Assembly: GCA_003650445.1 (NCBI GenBank)
Contig: QMQE01000074.1
Coordinates: 1-11,015 of the forward strand
From: Acidobacteriota bacterium
GTDB taxonomy: Bacteria > Acidobacteriota > Holophagae > Thermotomaculales > Thermotomaculaceae
Length of the DNA: 11,015 bases
Direction: 5' to 3'
A model generated the notes under the pieces. It saw nothing but the letters and a program-made list of their open reading frames with translations, searched no databases and had not been told where the DNA came from. Numbering within the stretch: position 1 is the stretch's first letter; each line of letters opens with the position of its first letter. Shown piece after piece: positions 1-7,500 of this stretch. The translations under genes and the position numbers were made by a program.

Positions 1-2
1 CA

Positions 3-1196
3 ATGGCGAAGGCAAAATTCGAAAGAACGAAACCGCATGTTAACATTGGAACCATCGGTCACGTAGACCATGGCAAAACCACATTAACAGCGGCAATCAC
101 CCTGGTACTGGCGAAAAGCAAAGGCGATGTAGAAGTGCGGAGCTTCGACTCCATCGACAACGCGCCGGAAGAAAAAGCCCGTGGCATAACGATCAACACT
201 GCCCACGTGGAATACCAGACGGAAAACCGTCACTATGCCCACGTAGACTGCCCGGGTCATGCCGATTACGTAAAAAACATGATTACGGGAGCAGCCCAGA
301 TGGACGGAGCCATTCTTGTGGTCAGTGCCTACGACGGCCCCATGCCGCAGACCCGCGAGCACATCCTGCTTGCCCGTCAGGTCAACGTGCCGTACATCGT
401 CGTCTACCTGAACAAAGTAGACATGGTGGATGACGAAGAGCTCATCGACCTGGTGGAAATGGAAGTTCGTGAACTCCTCGACGAATACGAATTTCCCGGT
501 GACGATATCCCTGTAATCCGGGGCAGTGCATTGAAAGCCCTTGAAAACCCTGATGACGAAAAATGGACCAAATCCATCTTCGAACTCATGGAAGCCGTAG
601 ATGCTTACGTACCCATGCCGGAACGTCCCATAGACAAAGACTTTCTGATGCCCATCGAAGACATCTTCAGCATCAGTGGCCGCGGTACAGTTGTAACCGG
701 CCGCATTGAAAGAGGCGTCATCACCACCGGCACCGAAATTGAAATCGTCGGTATTAGGCCCACCATCAAGCGGGTGTGCACCGGTGTTGAAATGTTCAAA
801 AAGATTCTTGACCGCGGTGAAGCAGGCGACAACGTCGGCCTCCTGCTCCGTGGAACAGACAAAAAAGAAGTCATGCGTGGTCAGGTATGCGCCAAAATCG
901 GCAGCATCACCCCCCACGTCAACTTCAAAGGTGAAATCTACGTACTGACCAAAGAAGAAGGCGGACGTCACAAACCCTTCTTCACCGGTTACCGTCCGCA
1001 GTTCTTCTTTCGGACAACTGACGTAACAGGTGACATCAAACTCCCTGACGGCGTGGAAATGGTTATGCCGGGGGACAACCTGACCATTGAAGTCAAGCTG
1101 ATCACCCCGATTGCCATGGAAAAGGGCCTTCGTTTCGCCATCCGCGAGGGTGGACGGACTGTTGGTGCCGGCACCGTGACAGAGATTATTGAGTAA
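3..1196 (+). CDS. tuf: Translation elongation factor Tu
   Basis: EF-Tu is the GTPase that brings aminoacyl-tRNA to the ribosomal A site. The 397-residue product has the normal family length (E. coli 393) and all GTP-binding motifs: P-loop GHVDHGKT at residues 19-26, switch I RGITIN, DCPGH at 82-86, NKVD at 137-140 and GSAL at 174-177. Domains 2 and 3 follow, ending in the conserved GRTVGAG stretch. Only two bases precede the ATG, so the ribosome binding site and promoter lie outside the window; the start is fixed by the typical [20 protein letters not shown] beginning. Its position ahead of rpmG, tRNA-Trp and secE corresponds to tufB of the E. coli layout. A second copy in an str operon is possible but cannot be seen. 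Its codon use is richer in C-ending codons than that of the genes downstream. Confidence 0.98.
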   Translation: MAKAKFERTKPHVNIGTIGHVDHGKTTLTAAITLVLAKSKGDVEVRSFDSIDNAPEEKARGITINTAHVEYQTENRHYAHVDCPGHADYVKNMITGAAQMDGAILVVSAYDGPMPQTREHILLARQVNVPYIVVYLNKVDMVDDEELIDLVEMEVRELLDEYEFPGDDIPVIRGSALKALENPDDEKWTKSIFELMEAVDAYVPMPERPIDKDFLMPIEDIFSISGRGTVVTGRIERGVITTGTEIEIVGIRPTIKRVCTGVEMFKKILDRGEAGDNVGLLLRGTDKKEVMRGQVCAKIGSITPHVNFKGEIYVLTKEEGGRHKPFFTGYRPQFFFRTTDVTGDIKLPDGVEMVMPGDNLTIEVKLITPIAMEKGLRFAIREGGRTVGAGTVTEIIE

Positions 1197-1205
1197 GAGG
1201 GAGAT

Positions 1206-1358
1206 ATGCGGGAAATAATAAGCCTTCAATGCACCGAGTGTAAGCGCAAGAATTACACCACAACAAAGAATAAAAGAACCATGACCGGGAAACTGGAATT
1301 GAAGAAGTTCTGTAGTGCGTGCAGCAAGCATACGCCGCACAAGGAAAGCAAGGTATAG
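1206..1358 (+). CDS. rpmG: 50S ribosomal protein L33 (zinc-binding form)
   Basis: This 50-codon gene encodes L33, a small protein of the large ribosomal subunit near the tRNA exit site. The product begins [12 protein letters not shown] and carries two CxxC pairs at residues 9/12 and 36/39, so it is the C+ form expected to hold one zinc ion. The length fits the family (about 49-55). The ATG is preceded by the purine-rich AAGAGGGAG at 1195-1203. It starts 9 nt after the tuf stop and ends 21 nt before tRNA-Trp. rpmG in front of secE is a common arrangement in many bacteria. C+ forms are often paired with a C- paralogue elsewhere that replaces them under zinc limitation; whether this genome has one is unknown. 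Confidence 0.95.
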   Translation: MREIISLQCTECKRKNYTTTKNKRTMTGKLELKKFCSACSKHTPHKESKV

Positions 1359-1379
1359 TATTTTGAAATAGAGATTGGT

Positions 1380-1456
1380 AGGCCAGTAGCTCTAATTGGT
1401 AGAGCGCCGGACTCCAAATCCGATGGTTGGGGGTTCGAGTCCCTCCTGGCCTGCCA
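1380..1456 (+). tRNA. trnW: tRNA-Trp (anticodon CCA)
   Basis: A full cloverleaf can be folded by eye. The acceptor stem is AGGCCAG (1380-1386) with CTGGCCT (1446-1452). The D stem is GCTC/GAGC (1389-1392 with 1402-1405). The anticodon loop is CTCCAAA (1412-1418) with anticodon CCA at 1414-1416. The variable loop has 5 nt, and the T arm is GGGGG-TTCGAGT-CCCTC (1429-1445). The discriminator is G1453 and the 3' CCA is encoded (1454-1456). A1-U72 and G73 are as in E. coli tRNA-Trp. The outermost anticodon-stem pair is a C-A mismatch (C1407, A1423). The gene sits between rpmG and secE with no promoter or terminator of its own that I can see, so it is probably cut from the operon mRNA. Placement of tRNA-Trp before secE is common in bacteria. 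Confidence 0.97.
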
Positions 1457-1473
1457 CTTTTTTTGGAGAAGAA

Positions 1474-1668
1474 ATGGGAAAGTTTGCAACATTTGTTAAA
1501 GATTCCTGGGGAGAACTGAGGCGCGTAACGTGGCCGACAAAGGATGATGTGATTACAACGACCATCGCTGTCCTTGTGTTGACGGTCATTTTTTCGTTCT
1601 TCATTTACCTTTCCGACAAACTGCTCTCCACCGCCGTTGAATGGGTGTATCGGATAGCGGGTAGTTAA
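1474..1668 (+). CDS. secE: Preprotein translocase subunit SecE
   Basis: SecE is the small membrane subunit that clamps SecY in the SecYEG protein-export channel. The 64-residue product is the short single-span form found in most bacteria outside the E. coli group. It has an amphipathic N-terminal helix with the family signature WGELRRVTWPTK (about residues 12-23), then one hydrophobic segment at about 28-48. The start is the ATG at 1474, 5 nt after GGAGAA (1465-1470). The same frame stays open upstream to 1396, but that would run through the tRNA gene and lacks a binding site, so it is not used. It begins 17 nt after tRNA-Trp and is followed by nusG after 22 nt. Confidence 0.96.
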   Translation: MGKFATFVKDSWGELRRVTWPTKDDVITTTIAVLVLTVIFSFFIYLSDKLLSTAVEWVYRIAGS

Positions 1669-1690
1669 AGCCAATGGCAGGAGTTATCTG

Positions 1691-2218
1691 ATGGCATTGC
1701 GCTGGTACATCGTTCACACCTATTCGGGCTTTGAGAACAAGGTCCAGGAAAGCCTGCTGAAGCGCGTGGAAACCTATGGCTACAGTGACCGGATCATTGA
1801 TGTAATGATTCCCACTGAGCAGGTGCTGGAAGTAAAAAATGGAAAACGGGTGGAAACGACGAAAAAATTCTTTCCCGGTTATATATTGGTTCAGATGGAG
1901 ATGGATGACCATCTCTGGCATTTTGTCCGAAATACCCCCAAGGTCACGGGTTTCGTCGGTGGAAAGAACCCGACACCTCTGACCGATGAGGATGTGGAAA
2001 ATATTCTGAGCCAGGTGAAAACGGCAAAAGAGAAACCGAAACCCGAGATCACTTTTGCCACCGGTGATAAGGTAAAGATTATTGAGGGTCCGTTTAAAAC
2101 CTTTATCGGGTCTGTAGAAGAAGTCAATGAAGATAAAGCCACTGTCCGTGTGATGGTGACAATCTTTGGACGTTCGACACCGGTGGAGCTCGGTTTCCTT
2201 CAGGTCGAAAAAATTTAG
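1691..2218 (+). CDS. nusG: Transcription termination/antitermination protein NusG
   Basis: NusG binds the beta' clamp helices of RNA polymerase, suppresses pausing, and links polymerase to the ribosome or to Rho. The 175-residue product has the usual two-domain build. The NGN domain starts [14 protein letters not shown] and includes [11 protein letters not shown]. The KOW domain in the C-terminal third has [11 protein letters not shown] at residues 125-135 and ends in FLQVEKI. The length is close to E. coli NusG (181), with no extra domain insert. AGGAG at 1679-1683 lies 7 nt before the ATG. The gene sits between secE and rplK as in most bacteria, and its product acts on the polymerase subunits encoded at the end of the window. 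Confidence 0.98.
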   Translation: MALRWYIVHTYSGFENKVQESLLKRVETYGYSDRIIDVMIPTEQVLEVKNGKRVETTKKFFPGYILVQMEMDDHLWHFVRNTPKVTGFVGGKNPTPLTDEDVENILSQVKTAKEKPKPEITFATGDKVKIIEGPFKTFIGSVEEVNEDKATVRVMVTIFGRSTPVELGFLQVEKI

Positions 2219-2236
2219 CAAGGTGAGGTTTACCCT

Positions 2237-2659
2237 ATGGCAAAGAAAGTTTTAGCTCTGATTAAATTGCAGTTGGACGCCGGCAAGGCGACTCCGGCAC
2301 CCCCTGTGGGGCCGGCACTTGGCCAGCATGGTGCCAACATTATGGAATTCTGCAAGGCATTCAATGCCCGTACGCAGAAACAGATGGGAATGGTGATTCC
2401 AGTTGTGATTACGGTTTATGGTGACCGGTCTTTTACGTTTATTACAAAGACCCCCCCTGTTGCCAACCTGATCATGAAAGAGATTGGAATTGTAAGCGGT
2501 TCGGCGGAGCCCAACAAGATAAAGGTCGGGAAGCTGACAAAAGCTCAGGTTCGTTCTATTGCCGAGACAAAAATGCCGGATTTGAACACAACAGACGTTG
2601 AAGCGGCAATGCGGATCGTCGAGGGTACTGCCCGTTCCATGGGTGTGACGGTCAAGTAA
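2237..2659 (+). CDS. rplK: 50S ribosomal protein L11
   Basis: L11 binds 23S rRNA at the GTPase-associated centre and takes part in factor binding and the stringent response. The 140-residue product is of standard length. The N-terminal domain carries the proline-rich linker [13 protein letters not shown] (residues 20-32), with both prolines tied to thiostrepton action present (P23, P26). The C-terminal rRNA-binding domain includes FITKTPP and ends [17 protein letters not shown] at 2221-2228 serves as ribosome binding site. It follows nusG after 18 nt and precedes rplA by 70 nt, the longest gap within the ribosomal protein block. Confidence 0.98.
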   Translation: MAKKVLALIKLQLDAGKATPAPPVGPALGQHGANIMEFCKAFNARTQKQMGMVIPVVITVYGDRSFTFITKTPPVANLIMKEIGIVSGSAEPNKIKVGKLTKAQVRSIAETKMPDLNTTDVEAAMRIVEGTARSMGVTVK

Positions 2660-2729
2660 TACTGATATTGATTTTGACCTGACCACGGGTCTTTGAAAAG
2701 AATGTGGTAGAAGAAATTCGGGAGGTGCT

Positions 2730-3422
2730 ATGGCTAAGCGTAGTAAAAAGTATCGCGCGGCGCATGAAAAAGTCGTAGCCAACAAAGAATATCCTCTGGG
2801 CGAGGCTATCAAGCTGGCAAAGGAAGTTTCCTATGCCGGGTTTGATGAAACGTTTGAAATCGCCATGCGTCTCGGTGTGGATCCGAAGTACGCAGATCAG
2901 ATGGTCAGAGGAACCCTGGTATTGCCCCACGGAACCGGTAAAACGGTGAAGGTGGCTGTCATTGCTTCCGGTGAAAAGCAGAAGGAAGCTGAAACTGCCG
3001 GCGCAGATACAGTCGGCGGTGAAGAGATGATTGAAAAAATTCAGGGCGGTTGGCTGGACTTTGACGCGTTGATTGCGACGCCGGACATGATGCGTCATGT
3101 CGGGAAACTCGGAAGGGTGCTGGGACCCCGGGGGTTGATGCCCAACCCCAAAATCGGTACGGTAACCTTTGATGTCGCAGGCGCGGTACAGGAAGTGAAA
3201 GCGGGTCGTATTGAGTACAAAGTGGATAAGACCGGTATCGTACACAATGCAGTGGGGAGAAAGTCCTTTGATGAGCAACAGCTGCTGGACAACGCGACAG
3301 TGTACATCCAGACGATTGTCAAAGCAAAACCAGCCACAGCAAAGGGACGTTACGTCAAATCGGTGTATATTTCCACGACCATGGGCCCGGGGATCAAGGT
3401 TGATCCCGGTTCTGTTGACTAA
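2730..3422 (+). CDS. rplA: 50S ribosomal protein L1
   Basis: L1 forms the mobile stalk that guides deacylated tRNA out of the ribosome; in E. coli it also represses translation of its own rplKA mRNA. The 230-residue product has normal length. The highly conserved RNA-binding stretch [17 protein letters not shown] spans residues 125-141, and the end has the family [20 protein letters not shown] at 2720-2727 is a strong binding site just before the ATG. The last codons contain a 9-bp inverted repeat (3387-3409) just ahead of rplJ. No clear L1-binding mimic was recognised in front of rplK or in the rplK-rplA gap, though I cannot exclude one by eye. Confidence 0.98.
   Translation: MAKRSKKYRAAHEKVVANKEYPLGEAIKLAKEVSYAGFDETFEIAMRLGVDPKYADQMVRGTLVLPHGTGKTVKVAVIASGEKQKEAETAGADTVGGEEMIEKIQGGWLDFDALIATPDMMRHVGKLGRVLGPRGLMPNPKIGTVTFDVAGAVQEVKAGRIEYKVDKTGIVHNAVGRKSFDEQQLLDNATVYIQTIVKAKPATAKGRYVKSVYISTTMGPGIKVDPGSVD
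3387..3409 (+). promoter_or_regulatory. Possible mRNA hairpin at end of rplA, before rplJ
   Basis: GGGATCA (3390-3396) pairs with TGATCCC (3401-3407) around the loop AGGT. Past a single bulged G (3389), CC (3387-3388) pairs with GG (3408-3409), giving nine pairs. It ends 24 nt before the rplJ ATG. It lies inside the codons for the conserved GPGIKVDPG of L1, and ATC AAG GTT GAT is nearly palindromic by nature, so it may be coincidence. A role in rplJ expression is a guess. Confidence 0.25.
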
Positions 3423-3433
3423 GGGGTGGACGG

Positions 3434-3949
3434 ATGCTGAAAAAAGATAAAATCGCACTTGTCGACGGTTTGAGAGATGAGCTGAAGGACGTGAAATGTT
3501 TCTACATGTTCCAGTTCAGCAAAGTTTCGGTTATCGAAGACAATGAGCTCCGGATGAAAATTCGTGAGACCGGCTCCACCTATCGTGTTGTTAAGAATCG
3601 CTTGCTGGCGAAAGCCACTGAGGGAACAGCATTGGAGCCACTTACCAGCGGCCTGAAACAAACAACTGTTGTGGCATATTCAAATGAAGATCCTGTGGGA
3701 TTGGCCAAACTGTTGACAGAATTCGGGAAGGGACGGGAAGAGTATTTTTTCAAAGGTGGTATTCTGGAGAATCAGGTACTCACTGAAAATGAGTTCGTGG
3801 AAGTGGCCAAGTTGCCGTCCAAGGAAGAGCTTATTGCAAAAATGCTGTATCTGCTCCAGTACCCGATCCAGGGGCTGGTTACTGCTTTGGAAGGGGTTTA
3901 CAGGCAGCTGCCTGTTGTATTGAAACAAATTGCTGATAAAGAAAATTGA
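3434..3949 (+). CDS. rplJ: 50S ribosomal protein L10
   Basis: L10 anchors the L7/L12 stalk to 23S rRNA. The 171-residue product has typical length: an N-terminal rRNA-binding domain with ELRMKIRETGSTYRVVKNRL, and a C-terminal helix (about residues 140-171) ending in QIADKEN that would carry the L12 dimers. AAGGGGTGG (3421-3429) overlaps the rplA stop and lies close to the ATG. Only 11 nt separate it from rplA, so the two are probably translationally coupled. In E. coli and Bacillus a structured leader that binds the L10-L12 complex precedes rplJ; there is no intergenic room for one here. Confidence 0.97.
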   Translation: MLKKDKIALVDGLRDELKDVKCFYMFQFSKVSVIEDNELRMKIRETGSTYRVVKNRLLAKATEGTALEPLTSGLKQTTVVAYSNEDPVGLAKLLTEFGKGREEYFFKGGILENQVLTENEFVEVAKLPSKEELIAKMLYLLQYPIQGLVTALEGVYRQLPVVLKQIADKEN

Positions 3950-3973
3950 TTTTTCTATAAACGGAGGATAAAG

Positions 3974-4354
3974 ATGGCTAAATTGACAAATGAAGACATT
4001 ATCACTCACATCAAGGAGATGACCGTCCTTGACCTGAATACCCTGGTGAAGGCGCTGGAAGAAGAATTCGGTGTTTCTGCGGCAGCTGCGGCTGTGGCGG
4101 CTCCTGCTGCCGGTGGCGGCGGAGAAGCGGCTGAAGAGGAACAGACTGAATTTACTGTTATCCTGAAAGCGATTGGTTCCAAGAAAATTGAAGTGATTAA
4201 AGCGGTTCGCAAGCTCACCAGCCTTGGCCTGAAAGAAGCCAAAGAACTGGTGGACGGTGCCCCGAACCCTGTGAAAGAAGCTGTTTCCAAGGACGAAGCT
4301 GAAGAAGCAAAGAAAGCCCTGGAAGAAGCTGGTGCAGAGGTCGAAGTTAAGTAA
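3974..4354 (+). CDS. rplL: 50S ribosomal protein L7/L12
   Basis: L7/L12 is the multi-copy stalk protein that recruits EF-Tu, EF-G and IF2 to the ribosome. The 126-residue product has the normal three parts. An N-terminal dimerisation helix pair covers about residues 1-33. A flexible hinge rich in Ala, Gly and Pro covers about 35-58. The compact C-terminal domain carries [18 protein letters not shown], the factor-binding surface. A strong GGAGG (3963-3967) in an AT-rich spacer fits the need for several copies per ribosome. A terminator-like hairpin follows 19 nt after the stop. Confidence 0.98.
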   Translation: MAKLTNEDIITHIKEMTVLDLNTLVKALEEEFGVSAAAAAVAAPAAGGGGEAAEEEQTEFTVILKAIGSKKIEVIKAVRKLTSLGLKEAKELVDGAPNPVKEAVSKDEAEEAKKALEEAGAEVEVK

Positions 4355-4373
4355 TAGTGCTTTCAATACAAAG

Positions 4374-4403
4374 AAGAGGGCCTTTGAGCCCTCTTTATTT
4401 TTT
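4374..4403 (+). terminator. Intrinsic terminator or attenuator between rplL and rpoB
   Basis: AAGAGGGC (4374-4381) pairs perfectly with GCCCTCTT (4388-4395) around the 6-nt loop CTTTGA, followed by the T-rich tail TTATTTTTT. This is the form of a Rho-independent terminator. With rpoB downstream on the same strand and no clear promoter between, it most likely stops only part of the transcripts, as the rplL-rpoB attenuator of E. coli does. That comparison is inference. Confidence 0.85.
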
Positions 4404-4412
4404 ATATGGTTC

Positions 4413-4437
4413 AGGGGGAATTGTGCATATTCCCCCT
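4413..4437 (+). promoter_or_regulatory. Second hairpin in the rpoB leader
   Basis: AGGGGGAAT (4413-4421) pairs perfectly with ATTCCCCCT (4429-4437), nine pairs with the 7-nt loop TGTGCAT. It begins 9 nt after the terminator tail and has no long T-run after it (TATTGTG follows), so it is not a standard terminator. It may be a processing or stabilising stem for the rpoBC mRNA; E. coli has an RNase III site at the same place. The loop sequence recurs at 4440-4447. Confidence 0.55.
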
Positions 4438-4510
4438 TATTGTGCATTTCTGAATTGCAGATACAGGGTATCACAGTGAATGGGGCAATATCAAGTGTCA
4501 GGAGCAAAAT

Positions 4511-7500
4511 ATGGATGTGATGACTTCAAATATTTATCGTAAACGGGTTGATTTCTCTAAAATCAAAACGTATCTTCCGATGCCGAATCTCATTGATATC
4601 CAGCGGAAGTCGTATGACGATTTTCTTCAAATGCGTGAACTCCCGAAGGACCGGAAAGATACCGGTCTTCAGGCAGCATTCAAGAGCGTATTCAATATTG
4701 AAGATTATCGGGGATTGGCTAAGCTGGAGTTTGTTGAGTATTCAGTGGGAGACTGGGAGTGTAAATGTGGCCACCTGAAAGGGATTGAGCATAATCGGAT
4801 TCAATGCACTCAGTGCGGGGCATCCGTGTATGTTGAGGATACAACTGATTCTTATGCCACTTGTGAAAAATGCGGGTATCGGAATGAAAACACCGTGGAC
4901 ATTTGTCCAATCTGTGAAACACCGGCTGGCCTTAAGGCAGCATACTCAATGGAAGAATGCGAAGAACGCGGAATGACCTACGCTGTCCCTATGAAGGTCA
5001 GATTCCGTTTAACTATATTTGAAGAACCTGACACTGCCGGAAACAGGGCAATCCGTGACATCAAAGAACAGGAACTCTATTTCGGAGATATTCCGGTTAT
5101 GACGGAGCGGGGAACTTTCATTTTTAATGGTACGGAGCGGGTGGTGGTAAACCAGCTGAATCGTTCCCCCGGTGTTTTTTACAAGTATGACAGTGATAAG
5201 AAGGTTTACTCTCTTCAGTTGATTCCCTACCGGGGTGCATGGGTTGAGTTTGAATATGACCTGAAGAAACGAATCTTGTATATCCGAATTGACCGCAAAC
5301 GTAAATTCAACGCCGGTATTTTCCTGAAATGTTTTGGTTTTCTGGATGACAAGTTTTCGGATAGCGCTTCCTTCCTCCGGGAATATTACAATATTCATGA
5401 GACAAGCTTTGGAGATGACAATAAGATTTACCTGTCACCTTCACCTTGTCTGGTGGGGAAGAAAGTTGCAATGGATCTGGAGGACGAGGACGGCAAGCGT
5501 CTTTTATCAGCTGGCAATAAATTCAAAAAATCCACTCTAAGGCGTGCAGGTGAAAATAGCCGGGTTTGTTTTGAACTGGAAGAATTTGACATGATTCGGA
5601 ATCTGGAGCCTGTGTTCGATGAAAATGGTGAACTACTGCTGGCGGCCAATCAGGATCTGACACCTGAAATTATTGAACGTCTCCGGGAATCCGGGATTAC
5701 TGAAGTGAAGACAATCCTTCCTGAGGATGATGAAATGGGCAGTATGCTCAGCAATTCACTCCAGAAGGATGGTGTGGATAGTTCGGAAGATGCCCTTATT
5801 GAGTTGTACCGGAAACTTCGCCCCGGTGACCCCCCTACACTTGAGAGCGCCCAGAAATTATTTGTAAGCCTTTGCTTTGATGGGGATCGATATGATTTTT
5901 CCCGCGTTGGCCGGTTGAAGTTCAACACAAAGTTGGGAACAAAGACAGAATTGAACGAACGAACACTGTCGGTGAATGATTTCATTGTGGCAATTCGCTA
6001 TTTTTTCAAATTGCAGGCAAATATCGGTTCTACAGATGACATTGATCATCTTTCCAATCGCCGTGTCCGTTCTGTGGGCGAGTTACTGGAAAACCAGTTT
6101 CGTGTCGGCCTGGTCCGGATTCAAAAGGCGATTCGGGAAAAAATGTCTGTTTATGACAACATTGATCAGTTGATGCCTCAAGAACTCATTAATGCGAAGC
6201 CGGTGATGGCTATTATCCGTGAATTTTTCGGTTCCAGCCAGTTGTCCCAGTTCATGGACCAGACCAATATTCTTTCTGAGATAACACATAAGCGCAGACT
6301 GTCCTCCCTGGGGCCAGGTGGCTTGAGCCGGGAACGGGCGGGATTTGAAGTCCGAGACGTTCATCCCTCTCATTACGGAAGAATCTGTCCCATTGAGACC
6401 CCGGAAGGACCGAACATTGGCCTGATCGCGTCTTTGTCGGTTTATGCCAAGGTTAATGAGTATGGTTTCATAGAAACGCCTTACAAGAAAGTGGAAAATG
6501 GCCGGATTCTGGATCATGTCAAGATCTTGTATGCCGGTGATTCAAAGTCTTTCAAAGTGGGGGATATTACACTGAAGGGCGATTTTGAGGCAGAAAATAA
6601 GAAACTGAAAAAGGCAAAAAAGAACTTGATGGCAGGGGAAGCCTTTGCTTTCTATCTGTCTGCATGGGAAGAGGATAAGTACACCATTGCCCAGGCCAAT
6701 GCGGCGCGGGATGAGAATAATAACATTATCAGTGAACAGGTGAATGCCCGGGTTGCGGGAGAATTCAAACTTGTTCCAAGAAATGATGTTCAATTTATTG
6801 ATGTATCTCCGAAAGAAATTGTTTCGGTGGCAGCATCCCTGATTCCCTTTCTGGAGCATGATGATGCGAACCGGGCATTGATGGGTTCAAACATGCAACG
6901 CCAGGCGGTTCCGCTGATGCGTACCGATGCCCCTGTGGTCGGTACCGGAATGGAACACATTGTGGCAAAGGATTCCGGATTGACGGTTGTGGCCAAACGT
7001 TCCGGCTGGGTGGACGCTGTGGATGGAAGCCGTATTGTTATCCAGGTGGATAGAGATCCCGGCCATGAAGATGAAATCGGTGTGGACATTTACCAGTTGA
7101 CTAAGTTCAAGCGATCCAACCAGGATACCTGTTTTAACCAGAAACCGCTGGTAAAGAAAGGCGATTACGTTCAGAAAGGCCAGATTATCGCGGATGGTCC
7201 CTCCACGGAGAAGGGTGAATTGGCGTTGGGCCGGAACGTGATGGTGGCTTTCGTGCCCTGGCGGGGATACAATTATGAGGATGCGATTCTAATCAGCCAG
7301 AAGATTGTTAAGGAAGACACCTTTACCTCTATCCACATTGAAGAGCTTAACGTGGAATCCCGGGATACGAAACTTGGACCGGAAGAAATTACCCGTGACA
7401 TTCCAAATGTAAGCGACGAATTTCTGAAGGATCTGGACGATAGCGGTATTATCCGCATTGGTGCAACAGTAAAGCCTGGGGATGTGCTGGTGGGCAAGGT

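Larger units (their letters stand above)
4355..4510 (+). other. rplL-rpoB intergenic region
   Basis: This 156-nt stretch is the longest gap in the window. It holds the terminator (4374-4403), the second hairpin (4413-4437), a direct repeat TTGTGCAT (4421-4428 and 4440-4447), a short inverted repeat GATAC-AGG-GTATC (4460-4472) and the rpoB ribosome binding site AGGAG (4500-4504). I looked for -35/-10 promoter pairs and found none convincing. Confidence 0.7.

Noticed and set aside
84..1340. Long open frame of 418 codons on the - strand opposite tuf and rpmG
   Set aside because: It is antisense to two certain genes, has no recognisable domain, and such frames arise from the codon bias of highly expressed genes.
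1354..1391. TATAGT and TTGAAA boxes before tRNA-Trp as a promoter
   Set aside because: Neither has a partner box at proper spacing, and TATAGT overlaps the rpmG stop.
1396..1473. Upstream extension of secE through the tRNA gene
   Set aside because: The extra residues are translated tRNA; the ATG at 1474 has a binding site and gives the normal SecE start.
2676..2691. GACC...GGTC stem in the rplK-rplA gap as an L1-binding operator
   Set aside because: Only four pairs, and the features of the known L1 site could not be recognised.
3927..3958. TATAAA before rplL as an internal promoter
   Set aside because: The nearest -35-like box (TTGCTG) is 20 nt away, too far and poor in match.
4460..4472. 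GATAC-AGG-GTATC inverted repeat before rpoB
   Set aside because: Five pairs with a 3-nt loop is weak and expected by chance in this length.
4332..4520. 62-codon + strand frame from the rplL end into rpoB
   Set aside because: It runs through the terminator hairpin, has no binding site and no familiar sequence.
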